Of a stretch of 64,000 nucleotides of DNA, positions 50,255 through 62,800 are shown piece by piece. A model generated the notes under the pieces. The model was not told the DNA's origin and did not search any database. It saw only the letters and a program-made list of their open reading frames with translations. The position numbers and the translations under genes were made by a program. Position 1 is the stretch's first letter, and every line of letters starts with the position of its first letter. This stretch comes from Misgurnus anguillicaudatus (Eukaryota > Chordata > Actinopteri > Cypriniformes > Cobitidae), in assembly GCF_027580225.2 (NCBI RefSeq), contig NC_073361.2, forward strand, positions 30,305,001-30,369,000, in the 5' to 3' direction.

Positions 50255-53200
50255 ATGGACAGACATTCCCATATTCCCTGGCAGGAATGCTGCTACATGG
50301 ATCTGAAGTCCAATGCAAAGCAAGATACGAGCAAAAAAATGGAAGGTAAACTTGTGGCCACTCAACGTTAAATAAATGCAATGGTTTGTTTTGGGGACCC
50401 TGTTAGGCATATCAAAATGCATTTTACATTTTTATGCAATGTGTTTTGTCTCCAGATCCTGGTTGGTTACACAGACACCGGATTTTGCTGCAGCGCTTTC
50501 TGTCCACCTCCATCTTGGTAAATTTAGTCCGTCACCTGAGAAAAGAAGATAAGCTTAGAGTTCAGGAGGCAGAGCTTATCCAGGAAACGGCGTCTCTGAA
50601 AGAAAAAGTGCATTTATTGGTTGAGGTTCTGTCTGGCACTGATCCCGAAGGTGCTGCCCTTCAGATATATCTTCAAAGTTTTCATCCTACTGAATATAAT
50701 CTTATAAGTGTACATGGTAAGTATTTGTAAAGGGACATTCAAGCTGATACAGTTTTTACTAAAGTCATTTTAGTTAAGAGTTGCTCATTTCTCTCTCTGC
50801 AGACTCTGTGGTTCGGCAGCATAAAGATGCTCTCCTTCAGCGACTTCCAGAAGAAAATGATCATTCCTACAACCAAGCTATTGAAAACTCACACACTTCT
50901 GCTGTTCTGCTCATAGACTGCGTGTCTGATCTACAGCTGCGAGAGCACGACTTCGTACAGGTGTCTGTCAACAGAGGGGCGGGGCCTCTTCACGGCCGAG
51001 GACTGGGATTGGACAAGCTGATTGCACCTTTGACGAGGGTCATCACCGCCCCTCGTGTGACATTGACTGTGGGCGTGGCCGGTAGCGGGAAGAGCCGACT
51101 GGTCCATCGTTTTGTCCGCCTTTGGAGTGGCGGGCAGATTTATCCGGAGTTCAGTCTCGCAATTCCTATTGCGTGCTGGGAGTTAAGCAGTTTCGATCGC
51201 TTATCGATCGAAAGGTTGCTGCGAATGTTTGTTCCCTACGAGAACGTGGATGCGATTATTTGTAACGAAGCCTGCAAAGTTTTGCTCATTTTTGACGGAC
51301 TGGAAGAGTTTCGCCAGCCACTTGATTTCACAGACGCTCCGCCCACTAACGATCCTCGTCGGGATGTTCCTGTATCGGATCTTATTACGAATATCGTTCG
51401 AGGTAACTTGTTGCCAGGGGCGGCGCTTTGGCTGTTATCAAGACCTGGTGTTGGTGCAAAAGTGCCAGCGGGATTGGTCGATCGTGTGACGGAGGTCCCG
51501 CCTCTATCACAAGCACAAATAAAGGATTATATAAATCACTGTAATACGAACACTCTGGATGCGTACTCCTTACCATCTGAAAACTCAACATCCAGAACGC
51601 CGAGTCAAAGCGATTCGCACACGTACATACCTGAGGACATCTCATCTCGGGTGTGGGCTTATCTGAACTCCCAGAAAGCATTGCTTATTTTGTGTTCGGT
51701 GCCTGCTGTGTGCCACATTATCGTTACAACATTGTCTCGCATCTTGAAGGTTTCTGATGTGGACACAACGTCCCTTCCTCGAACTCTAACAGAAGTCTAT
51801 GCCCACTACTGTTGGCCACACCTCTCCAATTCAGAATCAGCCGGTGGAGGCGTAAGAAAGCCACTGAGCACTCTGGGCCGTTTGGCGTTTTATAGCCTGT
51901 TGCGTCGACGCCACACATTTAGCGACAATGAATTGCGAACTTACGGTGTTGACGCACCGCCCCACGTTGGGACTCTTGGCTTCCGAATTCTTCAGCGTAA
52001 ACTTAGCTGGTCATCAGACGGTTTGGTGTGGCAATTCACGCACACGTCTGTGCAGGAATTCCTGGGTGCTTTGTTTTACTACAATTCATCAAGGCGTGGA
52101 ATGTTCGATCTGTTCTCAGAAAGCAGCGTTTCGTGGCCTCGAATTGGTTTCCACAGCCACTACCGCGCTGCGCTGCAAAAAACCAACCAGTCGGACGCTG
52201 CAGCCCAAGGAAACCTCGACCTGTTCATGCGGTTTCTCTCAGGACTGTTGGCTCCGACAACAAGCACTTTGATTGGTGGTGCGTTGGGCGTTGGCCGTGA
52301 GGAGCAGGTGAACCAACGTAACACAGCGACAACCTTGCTTCAGAATACGGTGGCGGCATCGGGAGGTGACGCCGTCAGCATGCGCAGCGTCACTATGGTT
52401 ACGTGTCTGGCAGAGTTGCAGCATGGGGAGTGGCTAAGGTCTGTGGAGGAGGATCTTATCAGTTGCAGCCTCCGGGGGAAGCTGAAGGGTGGAGTTTGTG
52501 CGGTGCTTGCATACTTGTTGCAGGTATCAGAAGCATGTACAGAGGAGACACAACTGACAAACTGTTTGGATTCCACGTCTCTAAAAAGACTCCTCCCACA
52601 ACTGTTGTACTGCAGTAAGTTGAGGTAAAACACACATTTTATTTTTTTAAAAAGTGTGTAATTACCCCAGTAGTATCATTTAACAGAATTGCACATTTCT
52701 GGGATCACAGCCAAAACTTTTTATTACAGAATGGAAAACAATGTATTGAAAGAAGATGCAATGGAGTTGTTGGGAAGTCTTCTGAGCGCCAAAGAGTGTC
52801 ATATTCAGACCCTCAAGTATATACTCGCACACAAACCCATTTTATACCCATTGATATACTGTAAATTAATAATATTTACCTTGTTTACACCCCCTTCATC
52901 TCTTCTTTCTTTTGTAGTTTGGCTGAAAACTCGATCAGCAGTAAAGGGGTAAAACCTCTCAGTCGAGCTCTGCTTGTCAACCGGACGCTTACAGTTCTGG
53001 AGTCAGTCACTATTTTTACTATTTTAACACCAGCAGGTTTATTATCTGTAGATGCTATCTGCTATACAATTACAAACGTGTTGAAAAAGTAACATAATGA
53101 ATAAACTTTCCCTGAGTTTTTAACCGTTATCGATTTATATTGAGCAATCACAGACGACTCCACACCAGATCCACACCGGAGCTGCTGACTTCAGGATCTG

Positions 53201-54942
53201 GTGCGGATCCGGCCCAGAGTCGTCTGCTTTCTGGGAAGACTTTATGATCTAAATCAAGTATTTATTTATTACAAGTGTTTGTTTATAAATATGTAAAACT
53301 GACCTCTTTTCTTGTAGTCTCCGTGGCAACAATATTGGTGCTAAAGGAGCGAAGACACTGTGTGAAGCTCTAAAAATTAACCAGTTTCTGGTTTCAGTCA
53401 AGTGAGTTTCAACATTTTTCAAACAGAATTCAAACATTTACACTGAAAAGTATTTAGACATTTACAGTATTTAGATATGTAGAGTATTTAGATGAGCATT
53501 ATGTAAACTGTAAAATGTACAGTATGCATACTGTAGTGTTTAAACATATACAGAATTTAAACAGTAAAGGGTAAGTACTTAAATGTCTAAAGAATTGAAA
53601 ACGTAAAGGTTTTAAACACGCAGAATTGAAAACGTAAAGTTTTTAAACACAGAATTGAAACTGTAAAGTTTTTAAACATATACAGAATTGAAACTGTAAA
53701 GTTTTTAAACATATACAGAATTGAAACCTTAAAGTTTTTAAACATATATTGAATTGAAACTGTAAAGATTTTAAACGCATAAAGAATTTAAACTGTAAAG
53801 TTTTTAAATGCATACAGAATTGAAAATGTAAAATTTTTAAATGTATATAGAATTGAAAATGTAAAGTTTTTAAACAAATACAGAATTGAAAATTTAAAGT
53901 TTTTAAATGTACATAGAATTGAAAATGTAAAGTTTTTAAACACATACAGAATTAAAGTAAAGTTTTTAAACACATACAGAATGGATACCTTAAAGTTTTT
54001 AAAGATATGCAAAATTGAAACCGTAAAGTTTTTAAACACATACAGAATTGAAACCATAAAGTTTTTAAACACATACAGAATTGTAACCGTAATTTTTTTA
54101 AACACATACAGAATTGAAACCGTAAAGTTTTCAAACATATACAGAATTGAAACCGTAAAGTTTCTAAACACATACAGAATTGAAACCGTAAAGTTTTTAA
54201 ACAACTACAGAATTAAAACTGTAACGTTTTTAAACATATACAAAATTGAAACCGTATAGTTTTTAAACAACTAAAGAATTAAAACTGTAAAGTTTTTAAA
54301 CATACAGTATACAGAATTAAAACCGTAAAGTTTTTTAAACACATACAGAATTGAAAATGTAACATTTTTAAACATATACAGAATTTAAACAGTAAAGTTT
54401 TTAAACACATTCAGAATTTAAACAGTAAAGTTTTTAAACATATACAGAATTTAAACAGTAAAGTTTTTAAACACATACAGAATAGAAACTGTAAAATTTT
54501 TAAACATACAGTATACTAAATTAAAACCATAAAGTATTTCAAACGCATACAGAATTGAAACAGTAAAGAATTGACATTGAATTGAAAAGTATGAACAACC
54601 AACAACAATGTTTAATTTGATTGTGTTATGATACATGTGTTTTGGTGTGTGACTGGCTTTGCATGCCTTTTTGTCTAGTCTGCAAAGTAACCACATAGAG
54701 GATGAAGGTGCTCGCGCTCTGGCAGACGTTCTTCAATCAAACCGAAAGCTCACCATGCTAAAGTGAGTCTGTGCGTGTGTGTGTGCGTGCGCACCTTATC
54801 TGTGTCATAAACATGAGTGTTATCCTAAACAGAAACCTTTATATTTTGCAGTATTCAGAAGAACAGTATCGGTCCAGATGGAGTGAAAAGAATCGCAGAA
54901 GCACTCGTGAAGAATCAAACTCTACAGGATCTGAAGTGAGAG

Positions 54943-55037
<95 letters not shown>

Positions 55038-58000
55038 ACAGACAGTTTAAACTATTAGAAAACAGTCCTCCTAATGTTATGCTGATAACAATTACTTTTT
55101 TTAAAGTTATTCTGTGTGTTTGTGATTGTATTGACAGTTTGTCCAGTAATCAGATCGGTGATTCAGGAATGGTGGTCTTGGCTCAAGCGCTTAAGGTCAA
55201 TCACATTCTCCACACGCTCAGGTAATTAGGATTTTAAGTAAAGATCATTTACTTAAAAATAAAATTGACCTTTATGACTGGTTTTGTGGTCCAGGGTCAC
55301 ATATGAGGTTTAATGATGTCTTTAAACTCTTGTCTCTGTGTTGCAGTCTTCAGAGCAGCTCAGTTAGTGATCGAGGGATCAAAGCTCTCTCACTCGCACT
55401 CCAATCGAACCGAGCCCTCAGCAGTCTGAAGTATGTCCATGTCTGCATTTAATGTCAATGTTCAATACCTCGTACCACAAGCTGAAATGTTTTTTGTTTG
55501 GCAGTCTGAGGGAGAACTCCATTGGAGTTGCTGGTGCCAAAGACATCGCCAAAGCCTTGAAATTCAACAGCTGTCTCAGAGAACTCGAGTGAGTGATGCA
55601 ATTGCAAACACATAGCATCTCATTTTATACCTTGTGTATTGTGCGTGTTGTTCTTACAATGTACCACATTTCTATATTACAAATCATGTGACAATGCCTC
55701 TCTCTTTCTCTCTCTGGGTGTGTGTTTGTTAAAGTCTGACCGCTAATCTTCTTCATGATGAGGGAGTGACGGCCATCGCTGAAGCCATGAAGCTGAACAG
55801 AGCCATCACATCATTACAGTAAGTAAAACACACATTCACCTAAGAAACACAAACACAACTGAGGCAGAATAATCAGGAAGTGATGTCATTCTTTCTATTA
55901 CACTGACTTGGAGGGTGTTTATGTGAGAAACGAGTACAATAACTTGCTTAAAGTGTGTGTGTGTGTATGTGTGTGTTATAGTCTACAGTGGAACTTCATT
56001 AAAGTCGGAGCGGCGAAAGCCCTGTCAGAGTCTCTCAAGAGCAACAGTTGCATTCAGCTGCTGGAGTAAGATCATCTTCATCCTGATTCATGAACATTGT
56101 ATAGATTCATATGAATCTTCTGTTCTGTATAATCATCATTCATTATCACTGATATCTGTGCATGTGTGTTTAGTCTACAGGAAAACGCTCTGGGTGATAA
56201 TGGTGTTATTTCTCTGGCCTCTGCTCTGAAGACAAACTCTTCTCTCAATGTGCTCTAGTGAGTCTGATTTAAGTTTGAAACGTGATTTCAAGTCTGAACA
56301 TTTGCTAAAGCTCAGTCTGACCTTGTGTGTATGGTTTGTGTTTAGTCTTCAGGGTGTATCGGCGTGCAAAGCAGGGGCTCTGGCGCTGGCCGACGCTCTG
56401 ATGGTCAATGAAACCCTACACACGTTAGAGTAAGTATGTTTTTTATACATGCATAAGTAATTCATACATAATTTAAAGATAATAAAATATTTATACTGTA
56501 TCTTTAAAGGGCACATATTATGCCCATTTTTACAAGATGTCAATTCATGTGTTTTCTCTGATCGGATAGCTATCTGATTCATTAAAGGAATAGTCTACTC
56601 ATTTTCAATATTAAAATATGTTATTACCTTAACTAAGAATTGTTGATACATCCCTCTATCATCTGTGTGCGTGCACGTAAGCGCTGGAGCGCGCTGCGAC
56701 GCTTCATTAGCATTTAGCTTAGCCCCATTCATTCAATGGTACCTTTAGAGATAAAGTTAGAAGTGACCAAACACATCAACATTTTTCCTATTTAAGACGA
56801 GTAGTTATACGAGCAAGTTTGGTGGTACAAAATAAAACGTAGCGCTTTTCTAAGCGGATTTAAAAGAGGAACTATATTTTATGGCGTAATATCACTTTTG
56901 GGAGTACTTCGACTAGCCTGAAAAGTCCGCTCCCCTTCTCCCCTAGTTCCTCTTTTAAATCCGCTTAGAAAAGCGCTACGTTTTATTTTGTACCACCAAA
57001 CTTGCTCGTATAACTACTCGTCTTAAATAGGAAAAACGTTGATGTGTTTGGTCACTTCTGGCTTTGGCTCTGGATGGTGCCATTGAGTGAGTGGGGCTAG
57101 GCTGGATGCTGTCGAGGCGCGCGGCGCGCTCCGGCGCTTGCGTGCACGCGCACAGATGATAGAGGGATGTATCAACAATTCTTAGTTAAGGTAATAACAT
57201 GTTTTGATATTGAAAATGAGTAGACTATTCCTTTAACATTCGGCCACATAAATGCTTCTTGGCTAAACAGATATCAGTCTGAACTTCTATTCCTGCGCAA
57301 AATGCAAATGCACTATTCATTACTCCACCTTAAAAAACGAAAACCTATACAACAAAAGGCAGCACTTATTGTATGCCGGACAAAGGCACGAGCTGGAGCG
57401 CTTTTCGTGTGTGTACCTTTAAATGCAAATAAGCTACAGATCGTCAAACTGCAAAAAATTATTTTCAAGAAAAACATTTCTTAGTATTTATGTCTTGTTT
57501 TCAGTGGAGATATAAAAAAATTCTTAAATTAAGATGCTTCTTCTTGATGAGCAAAACAACCTAAGAAAATAAGTAGTTTTTAGACCAAAAATATCAAATT
57601 TAAGTGATTTTGTGCATAAAACAAGGAAAAAATCTGCCAATGGGGTAAGGAATTTTTTTCTCGAACTTTTCTTGGATTTAGTGTTTAGGAAAAATGTTCA
57701 AGATTTTTTGCTTACCCCATTGGCAGATTTTTTTCTTGTTTTATGCACAAAATCACTTAAATTTGATATTTTTTGGTCTAAAAACTAGACTTATTTTCTT
57801 GGGTCGTTTTGTTCATCAAGAAAAAGCATCTTTAGAATTTTTTAGATATTTTTACTGAAAACAAGACTAAAATACTAAGAATTTTTTTCCTGAAAATCAT
57901 TTTTTGCAGTGCATTGGCAAATTTATTTTTGGTTTAAAATCTAGACTTATTTTCTTAGGTCATTTTGCTTATCAAGAAAATACATCTTGATTTAACCCAT

Positions 58001-59113
58001 TAACTGTCTATGTGTACTTCAAGATTTTTCATGTAAATGTTAATTTATCATGACAACCTATACACTGCAAAAAAAATTCTTAGTATTTTTGTCTTGTTTT
58101 CAGTAAAAATATCTAAAAATTTCTTAAATTAAAATGTATTTTCTTGATGAGCAAAACGGCTCAAGAAAATAAGTCTAGTTTTTAGACAAAAAATATCAAA
58201 TTTAAGTGATTTTGTGCATAAAACAAGCAAAAAAAATTTGCCAATGGGGTAAGCTATTTTCTCTTGAATTTTTCTGGAATTTAATGTTTAATAAAAATGT
58301 TCAAGATTTTTTGCTTACGCCATCAGCATATTTTTTTGCTTATTTTATGCACAAAATCACTAAAATTTAATATTTTTGGTATAAAAAATTTTTGGTATAT
58401 TATTTTCTTGGGTCGTTTTGCTCATCAAGAAAAAGCATCTTAATTCAAGAATTTTGAGATATTTTTACTGAAAACAAGACAAAAATATTTTTTGCAGTGT
58501 GTGTATGTGAATCTGTATATTTTGTGATTGTTGCATTAGTCTTCGTGGAAACTCCATTGGGATGGAAGGAGCCAAAGCGTTTTCCAGCACACTGAAGAAG
58601 AACAGAAGCTTGAGAAGTTTAAAGTATGTTTCAAGTATACAGACACTGCATGTCTCTAACAGATCTTTCAACAATTGACAGTAAGAAGTCTCATGACAAT
58701 GTGTTTGTAGTCTACAGGAGAATTCTCTAGGAATGGATGGAGCAATATTCATCGCGACGGCCCTTAGAGGAAACCATCAACTCACCTACATCAAGTCAGT
58801 GCATATGTGTGTGTGTCTGGGTCTACGTGTAAACCACCATCTGTGTGTAAAAGGTTTAACCACAGTTTGTCACAAGATTGTGGGGCATGTGGTAAAGATT
58901 TGACACTTTGCCACACCGAGTGTCTCTAAAGATTCATGTTTTTGAGAATGTATCATTGCCGATGTAGTCGCGAATGTGGTATTTATCTGTAATGTGTGTT
59001 AACATGTTTGAATTGTGTTTAGTCTACAGGGTAACGGCATTGGTGAGTCGGGTGCGAAGGTCGTGTCAGATGCTATCAAAGCCGGAGCACCGGAGTGTGT
59101 GGTGGACATCTAG
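50255..59113 (+). CDS. nlrc3: NLRC3: NACHT and leucine-rich-repeat innate-immune regulator
   Basis: Exons: 50255-50345 (exon from 50167), 50456-50716, 50803-52624, 52730-52816, thirteen 84-nt exons starting at 52918, 53318, 54679, 54852, 55138, 55347, 55505, 55735, 55982, 56174, 56346, 58540 and 58711, then 59023-59113. The joined frame is open for 1147 residues. Residues about 31-117 look like a CARD-type helical domain. The NACHT domain has Walker A GVAGSGKS (208-215), Walker B LLIFDGLEEF and sensor LLSRPG. The repeats (from about 725) read LxLRGNxIGxxGAKALxxAL. The end ENSLGMDGA...LQGNGIGESGAK closely follows mammalian NLRC3, which restrains STING, TLR and T-cell signalling in the cytosol. 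The start codon is uncertain because the frame is open back to 50167. The neighbour cluap1 supports orthology. Confidence 0.93.
53560..54575. repeat. 33-bp minisatellite in an nlrc3 intron
   Basis: About thirty copies of a 33-base unit, 'agtttttaaacacatacaga' plus 'attgaaaccgtaa', fill most of the intron between the second and third 84-nt LRR exons. Because 33 is a multiple of 3, long open frames appear on both strands. Composition and lack of a start context mark them as non-coding. Confidence 0.9.
54944..55036. repeat. (GT)n microsatellite
   Basis: About 46 GT units directly after the donor (GTGAGAGGC) of the fourth 84-nt LRR exon of nlrc3. Confidence 0.95.
56582..57236. repeat. 655-bp palindromic element in an nlrc3 intron
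   Basis: TTAAAGGAATAGTCTACTC pairs with GAGTAGACTATTCCTTTAA at the far end. Arms of about 300 bp match almost throughout ('gatacatccctctatcatct' with 'agatgatagagggatgtatc', 'aaatccgcttagaaaagcgc' in both arms). TTAA ends, no ORF. Confidence 0.85.
57448..57995. repeat. Foldback element, copy 16, plus a right-arm piece
   Basis: AACTGCAAAAAATTATTTTC to ATCATTTTTTGCAGTG (57911), inverted arms around 'ccccattggcagattttttt'. A right-arm fragment continues to about 57995. Confidence 0.8.
58063..58499. repeat. Foldback element, copy 17, abutting an LRR exon
   Basis: CACTGCAAAAAAAATTCTTA to AAATATTTTTTGCAGTG. It ends only 40 bases before the LRR exon at 58540, so the branch-point region of that intron is close to or derived from the element. 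Confidence 0.8.
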
Positions 59114-59362
59114 CATACATGATGTTAACTCTCACCAAATCATTTGTTTATAAATATTTTTATGATACTTTACAGTTTACAGTCAATTTGTTTGCATTAC
59201 ATTAATGAGAATTTAGCAGGGAGATTGTAGTTGTCATGAAAATGCATAAACACGCAATGCTCTTAATTATTATTTTATTTGCCTTTTTTAATGTTATGAA
59301 GAAAATATCACCCAGAGAGGTTTTATGAGATTCACCCATTAATGTAAATATTTATTATATTT

Positions 59363-59414
59363 AATAAAATTGTTTATCATATGACAGTACTGACAGAGAT
59401 ATTACCTCAATAAA
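59363..59414 (+). terminator. Candidate poly(A) signals of nlrc3
   Basis: AATAAA at 59363-59368 and again at 59409-59414, 250-300 bases after the stop codon. Complementary signals for cluap1 (AATAAA on the minus strand) lie at 59356-59351 and 59279-59274, so the two 3' UTRs probably overlap. Confidence 0.5.
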
Positions 59415-59495
59415 AACATTTCTCTCACATATTAAATGTTTCTAGAAAGTGACAAAATTATTTACAGGTCATTGAATAATCATGTGAGTCATGTG

Positions 59496-59776
59496 TTAAA
59501 AATCATTATCGCTCTCCTCGAGTATCTGAGGGTGCAATGATCGGTTTGGTCGTCCATGTTTGGCAGATGAGCCCTCCAGACTGTCGTTATCTCCATCAAG
59601 ATCCTCATTTTCTTCCTCCTCATCATCATCCTCACCATCTTCATCATCATCATCCACATCGATCTCGCTGTCCTCCGACTGCAAACCAAAGCAGATTGTG
59701 AACGACACACAAACAGAGGTCAAGAGGAATTTAAATCCTAACACTAATCTGTACTTCTACAAACACACAACCCCGT

Positions 59777-59815
<39 letters not shown>

Positions 59816-62800
59816 ACCTTTTGGATTTGCTCCTCTGCTCTGGGCTTGAAGAATGAGAAAAAGAAATAGATTGAATAATGGAGAAATTAAATGAGACAGA
59901 AAAAAAAACTAAAAGTCAACAGTCAATGTAGATTCCAAAAGACAGGAAGGATTGTGGAAAGGGAAGTGGAAAATTGAACTGGATCATTGTGTAGACATGT
60001 ACAATATATTGCATTAGTGTCTCTATTGGTCAAATATTACTGTTGGTAAGTCTGTTTGTGCGCTCACCTCCTCACTTTCTCCTCCTCTCATACTGCCAAC
60101 GAATCGGGCACCACCTCGACCTACAGCACATGAATGTAAGTATATTGGACAATAAAATAGAGTACCTTTCAGTTTTTCTCAATATTGCAAAGAATATTAT
60201 GTTTTCAACGTTGGGAATTCAGGTTCAGTGGAGTAATTATAAGTTGTGCATCACCTGATAAATGGGCGTGACGTAAGAGGTGTGGCCTGGACTGCTGTCC
60301 ATCTTCTATATCACTGTCAGATCCTTCATCTTCTGGGATATCCACATCTGAGTCTTCATCTTTTGCTACAGGGAAATAAAACTTATGAGATTTGACAGAC
60401 GTCATTTGTTTATATCCACGGAGTGTCTAAAAGCGTCACTTGTTATTGTTGGCAAACTATTTACATTAGCTCCGCCCACCAACAGCTAGCTTTTGATGAA
60501 ATGTCGCTGGTTCGAATCCAACTTTTGCTGACCTTGCTCTTCCCTTTTTTCCAATTACATATCATATCGAAAAAAGGAATTTATTTTTAATCAAAATAAA
60601 GAAAATGTTGGAAATAGAGCACCTAACAGGTGTTTATTAAGAATAAAAGTATTTACTGGACATGATTACGGGTCGGTGTATGGAGGGCATTTATTCTCCC
60701 AATAATACAGCAACCATTTAATAATATCAAATGGAACATAAATCTGACTTTTCCATGTTTAAGTGCTATAATTGGGTCCCCTGTGCTTTTATCAACCTAG
60801 AAAATGTGAAAAAGATTAACCCAGTAACTTAGTTTCTCTGCAAGCATGTGAAAAAATAGGTCATTGAAATTTGGCTCCCCTTGTGATGTCAGTAGGGGAT
60901 ATTATAATAATAATAATAATAATAATACCCCTTTATCTGCCCCATTTATTGCAGAAGAGAGAAAATAATTGACAGCACAATTGAGTTTCAATTTCAACAA
61001 GCCACCATTATGGCGATCAGTGTTTGCATTTATTCAGCTCATTTGCATTAAAAAGGACACACCAAAAAACAGCACATTTTTGTTCACACCTACAAAGTGG
61101 CAATTTCAACATGTTATAATAAATTAGCTATATGGTATAAGCTAAAACTTCACATATGTATACTGGGGACACCAAAGATTTATTTGACAATTCTTGTGAA
61201 ATGTCCCCTTTAATAAATATAATCATTTATGTCAATTACTGCATCATGCAAATAGTATTTGTCAGTACGGATAGCATTTAATTACTATTTACACTAATTG
61301 CAAATGTAATACTTTTATTTATTCAATTAAACTTATTTTCATCTACTGTAAATTAGAAAATTCTGATATTGTTACTTAGTGTAAATAGAAAATATTGCTA
61401 CTATATTTATAGCTACACAAAATAGTTTGGAGACATCCTCAAAGGTATACATAATGCATGCAAGTTTTTTTTATTTTAAAAATGCATGCTTAGGGTATTG
61501 TTATATAAGTTATGGGTTTATATAAAAGCAATAGCGATATGTGGAAGGTCTTGTGACAGATATGTGTGTGTGGCTCACCTCCGCTCCTCATGAGCCTCTT
61601 CTCCTCCTCTTTTAATTTGTTTTGTCTCATTTTCATTGTCATTTCTGCTTCCTGACAAAAACATATAAAATACAAAAGGTATAAACCTTTGAACATTGAC
61701 TTTCATCTTCTGTCACAAAAACTTATAGTTGGATAAATTACATTTTATAATGACTAAGTCCTGGACTCAAGTAATTTTGAAGCATCTTTGTATTAAACAG
61801 TCTTGTCTGTACCTCAAAGCGTTCCTGTTCAGCTCTGTGATAGTCATTCAGCTGTTGCTCCAAGAAGCTGAGGTTACGAAACTTCTCCACATATGTCTGG
61901 TACTGTTTCTCCAAGTCCTCCTCGATCTTCTCGTATTCGTCCATAAACGCCGGACGCACCGTAAAACACAGTGTCAGAGAGTTTTTTCTGATATTTTACA
62001 TGTTTATGCACAAATCCATTTATGTGTCTGACTCACCGAACACTCTGTAGCGTTTGTAAACGTTTCTGGTTTCTCTCCAAGTCCTGTTTCTTCTTTTCAA
62101 TTTTGGCTTCGAGACTCGCCTCATCAGACGACACGTTATTGAGCAGATCTTTGGTCATCTGGATGCTCTCCTGAACAAACAAAATACAATTCAGTACATA
62201 AGACCCCCAAAAAAACCATAGCACAATCCACCGAGGAACTTTCACCATGAACACTGGACAGTGAAAACAGGATCTTTTGAAATTAAAGTTCTGGGTTTAC
62301 ATCCTAAAGCCTAAACGGGTTGTTTGTTGATGTTAAGTTATTTTTTATTACCGTGACATCTTTCACAGCTGCTCTTATGGCTCTCTCTGTCTCTGTGATT
62401 TCTAGAGGTCGGGCGATTGCCGCTGTCCTGTTCTCTCTCAGGTCCTCTTCATGCCCCAGCAGATCGTACAGTGCCGCTCCCTTTGCTGTGATCTCAGAGC
62501 CCAGCTGACGCGCCACCTTCAAATCTGCTATCTGCACACAAACACATACAAAACATCCAATACAACATTTTAGTTAAAGGGGACATATCATGAAAATCTG
62601 ACTTTTTCCATGTTTAAGTGCTATAATTTGGTCCCCAGTGCTTTTTTCAACTTAGAAAATGTGAAAAGAACAATCGAGTAACTTAGTTTTGGTTAACCAT
62701 TCTCTGCAACCATGTGAAAAAACGATATTCAAATTTGGCTCCCCTTGTGATGTCACAAGGGGATAATACTGCCCCTTAATCTGCACTATCCAACCAGGGC

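Noticed and set aside
53560..54575. Regular direct repeats that could be mistaken for a CRISPR array
   Set aside because: There are no unique spacers, the units are contiguous and imperfect, and the host is a vertebrate.
53643..54696. Several 70-140 codon open frames on both strands with repeats such as FKNFTVSILYV
   Set aside because: They are translations of the 33-bp minisatellite, lie in an nlrc3 intron and appear on both strands.
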